Below, piece by piece: positions 5,821-6,124 of a DNA stretch of 6,124 nt. The position numbers were made by a program, and so were the translations under genes. How positions within the stretch are numbered: position 1 is the first letter of the stretch; every line of letters starts with the position of its first letter. The notes beneath the pieces were generated by a model. It did not search any database. It saw nothing but the letters and a program-made list of their open reading frames with translations, and was not told the DNA's origin. The stretch comes from Bacteroidia bacterium (lineage in GTDB: Bacteria > Bacteroidota > Bacteroidia > Bacteroidales > Dysgonomonadaceae), in NCBI GenBank assembly GCA_030539475.1, contig JAUNRY010000138.1:1-6124 (forward strand). The letters run 5' to 3'.

Positions 5821-5858
5821 GAAAGATAATATTATCTTGTTAAACTATTCTTTAACAA
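5821..5858 (-). promoter_or_regulatory. Possible promoter and operator-like palindromes before the beta-barrel gene
   Basis: A perfect 16-bp palindrome AAGATAATATTATCTT (5823-5838) adjoins a second inverted repeat with 8-bp arms TTGTTAAA/TTTAACAA and a 6-nt loop (5837-5844 with 5851-5858). The minus strand of 5821-5828 reads TATCTTTC, one base off the Bacteroidota -7 consensus and 19 nt before the ATG. No matching -33 TTTG was found. A regulator binding site overlapping a promoter is plausible, but the palindromes are AT-rich and could also arise by chance. Confidence 0.35.
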
Positions 5859-5942
5859 TACGCATTCCTGCCCATTCATTGCTCACTTCTGGGCTACTGC
5901 CAACAAAGTTGCACCTCAATGTGTTTGGAAACATCCCGATTC

Positions 5943-6050
5943 CTACAAATATATTGGTGCTCTGCACCTTTATTCTTCGGCTACAGCGTAGCAAAATATT
6001 TGTAGCTACGGTTAATTTCGCCGTTTATTCAGGTACAGCGTACCGAAATT
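5943..6050. repeat. Modular palindromic intergenic repeat with triloop hairpins
   Basis: Three perfect 5-bp-stem, 3-nt-loop hairpins occur: GGTGC-tct-GCACC (5956-5968), GCTAC-agc-GTAGC (5980-5992) and GGTAC-agc-GTACC (6032-6044). The first two are enclosed by outer arms CTACAAATATaTT (5943-5955) and AAAATATTTGTAG (5993-6005), complementary at 12 of 13 positions, giving a cloverleaf-like fold. The third is enclosed by AATTTCG (6014-6020) and CGAAATT (6044-6050), which overlaps its stem by one base. It recalls the ACAAATATTT-plus-hairpin intergenic repeats I remember from Bacteroidota genomes, but this was not checked. The wider 273-bp gap between the beta-barrel start and the next gene also holds the palindromes at 5821-5858. 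For 5859-5942 I see only a small 5-2-5 hairpin, TGTTTGGAAACA (5922-5933). Confidence 0.7.
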
Positions 6051-6075
6051 GGGAAGTTGGGTAAAATATGGATAT

Positions 6076-6124
6076 TTATTTTATCTGCTTAATAAAAGTA
6101 ACTCCAAAATAGCCTCCATAAATT
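6076..6124 (-). CDS. 3' end of a gene cut by the window edge, possibly an outer-membrane protein
   Basis: The minus-strand frame entering at the right edge reads IYGGYFGVTFIKQIK followed by TAA (6076-6078). The alternating aromatic, glycine and hydrophobic residues look like the final strand of an outer-membrane beta barrel. Only 15 codons are visible, so the identity is uncertain. The orientation matches every other gene here, and the coding frame would explain why the palindromic repeats stop at about 6050. Confidence 0.45.
   Translation of the reverse strand, partial: IYGGYFGVTFIKQIK

Noticed and set aside
5819..6064. Plus-strand 81-codon frame upstream of the beta-barrel gene
   Set aside because: It passes through three hairpins of an intergenic repeat, and its sequence shows no signal or domain; it is chance coding in repeat DNA.

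Overview
The window looks like chromosomal DNA of a Bacteroidota bacterium, most likely of the order Bacteroidales. The evidence is a two-domain HU-like/DUF4469 protein of the type seen in that group, a long LptF/LptG-type permease placed directly before ribBA, the absence of clear Shine-Dalgarno sequences, and a promoter -7 box matching the Bacteroidota consensus TAnnTTTG. All supported genes lie on the minus strand, so they read from high to low coordinates.

Left half (1-4218), the housekeeping part. A promoter near 3281 drives a two-gene operon, the 646-residue LptF/LptG-family permease followed 9 nt later by bifunctional ribBA (riboflavin synthesis). Ten 7-bp tandem repeats start 4 nt after the ribBA stop. 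Upstream of the operon lies a separate gene for an HU-like DNA-binding protein (3514-4218). It is flanked on both sides by GC-rich palindromic repeats that share the core GCCTGCG/CGCAGGC. The upstream one is a 170-bp, highly structured, MITE-like element (4251-4420).

Right half (4420-6124), visibly more AT-rich and accessory in character. In transcription order it holds the 3' end of a gene cut by the window edge (possibly an outer-membrane protein), a palindrome-rich intergenic repeat, a 185-residue outer-membrane beta-barrel protein, a 119-residue lipoprotein, and a 52-residue two-helix membrane protein that is easy to miss because of its size. An exact 82-bp direct repeat brackets the lipoprotein and small-protein pair. 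Each copy carries a hairpin, a 5' leader and an ATG. In one copy the ATG opens the lipoprotein gene; in the other it runs into a stop after five codons. This suggests a cassette that was duplicated and then decayed, or one that can be lost by recombination, and it is the most unusual thing in the window.

No tRNA, rRNA, CRISPR array, transposase or recognisable riboswitch was seen.
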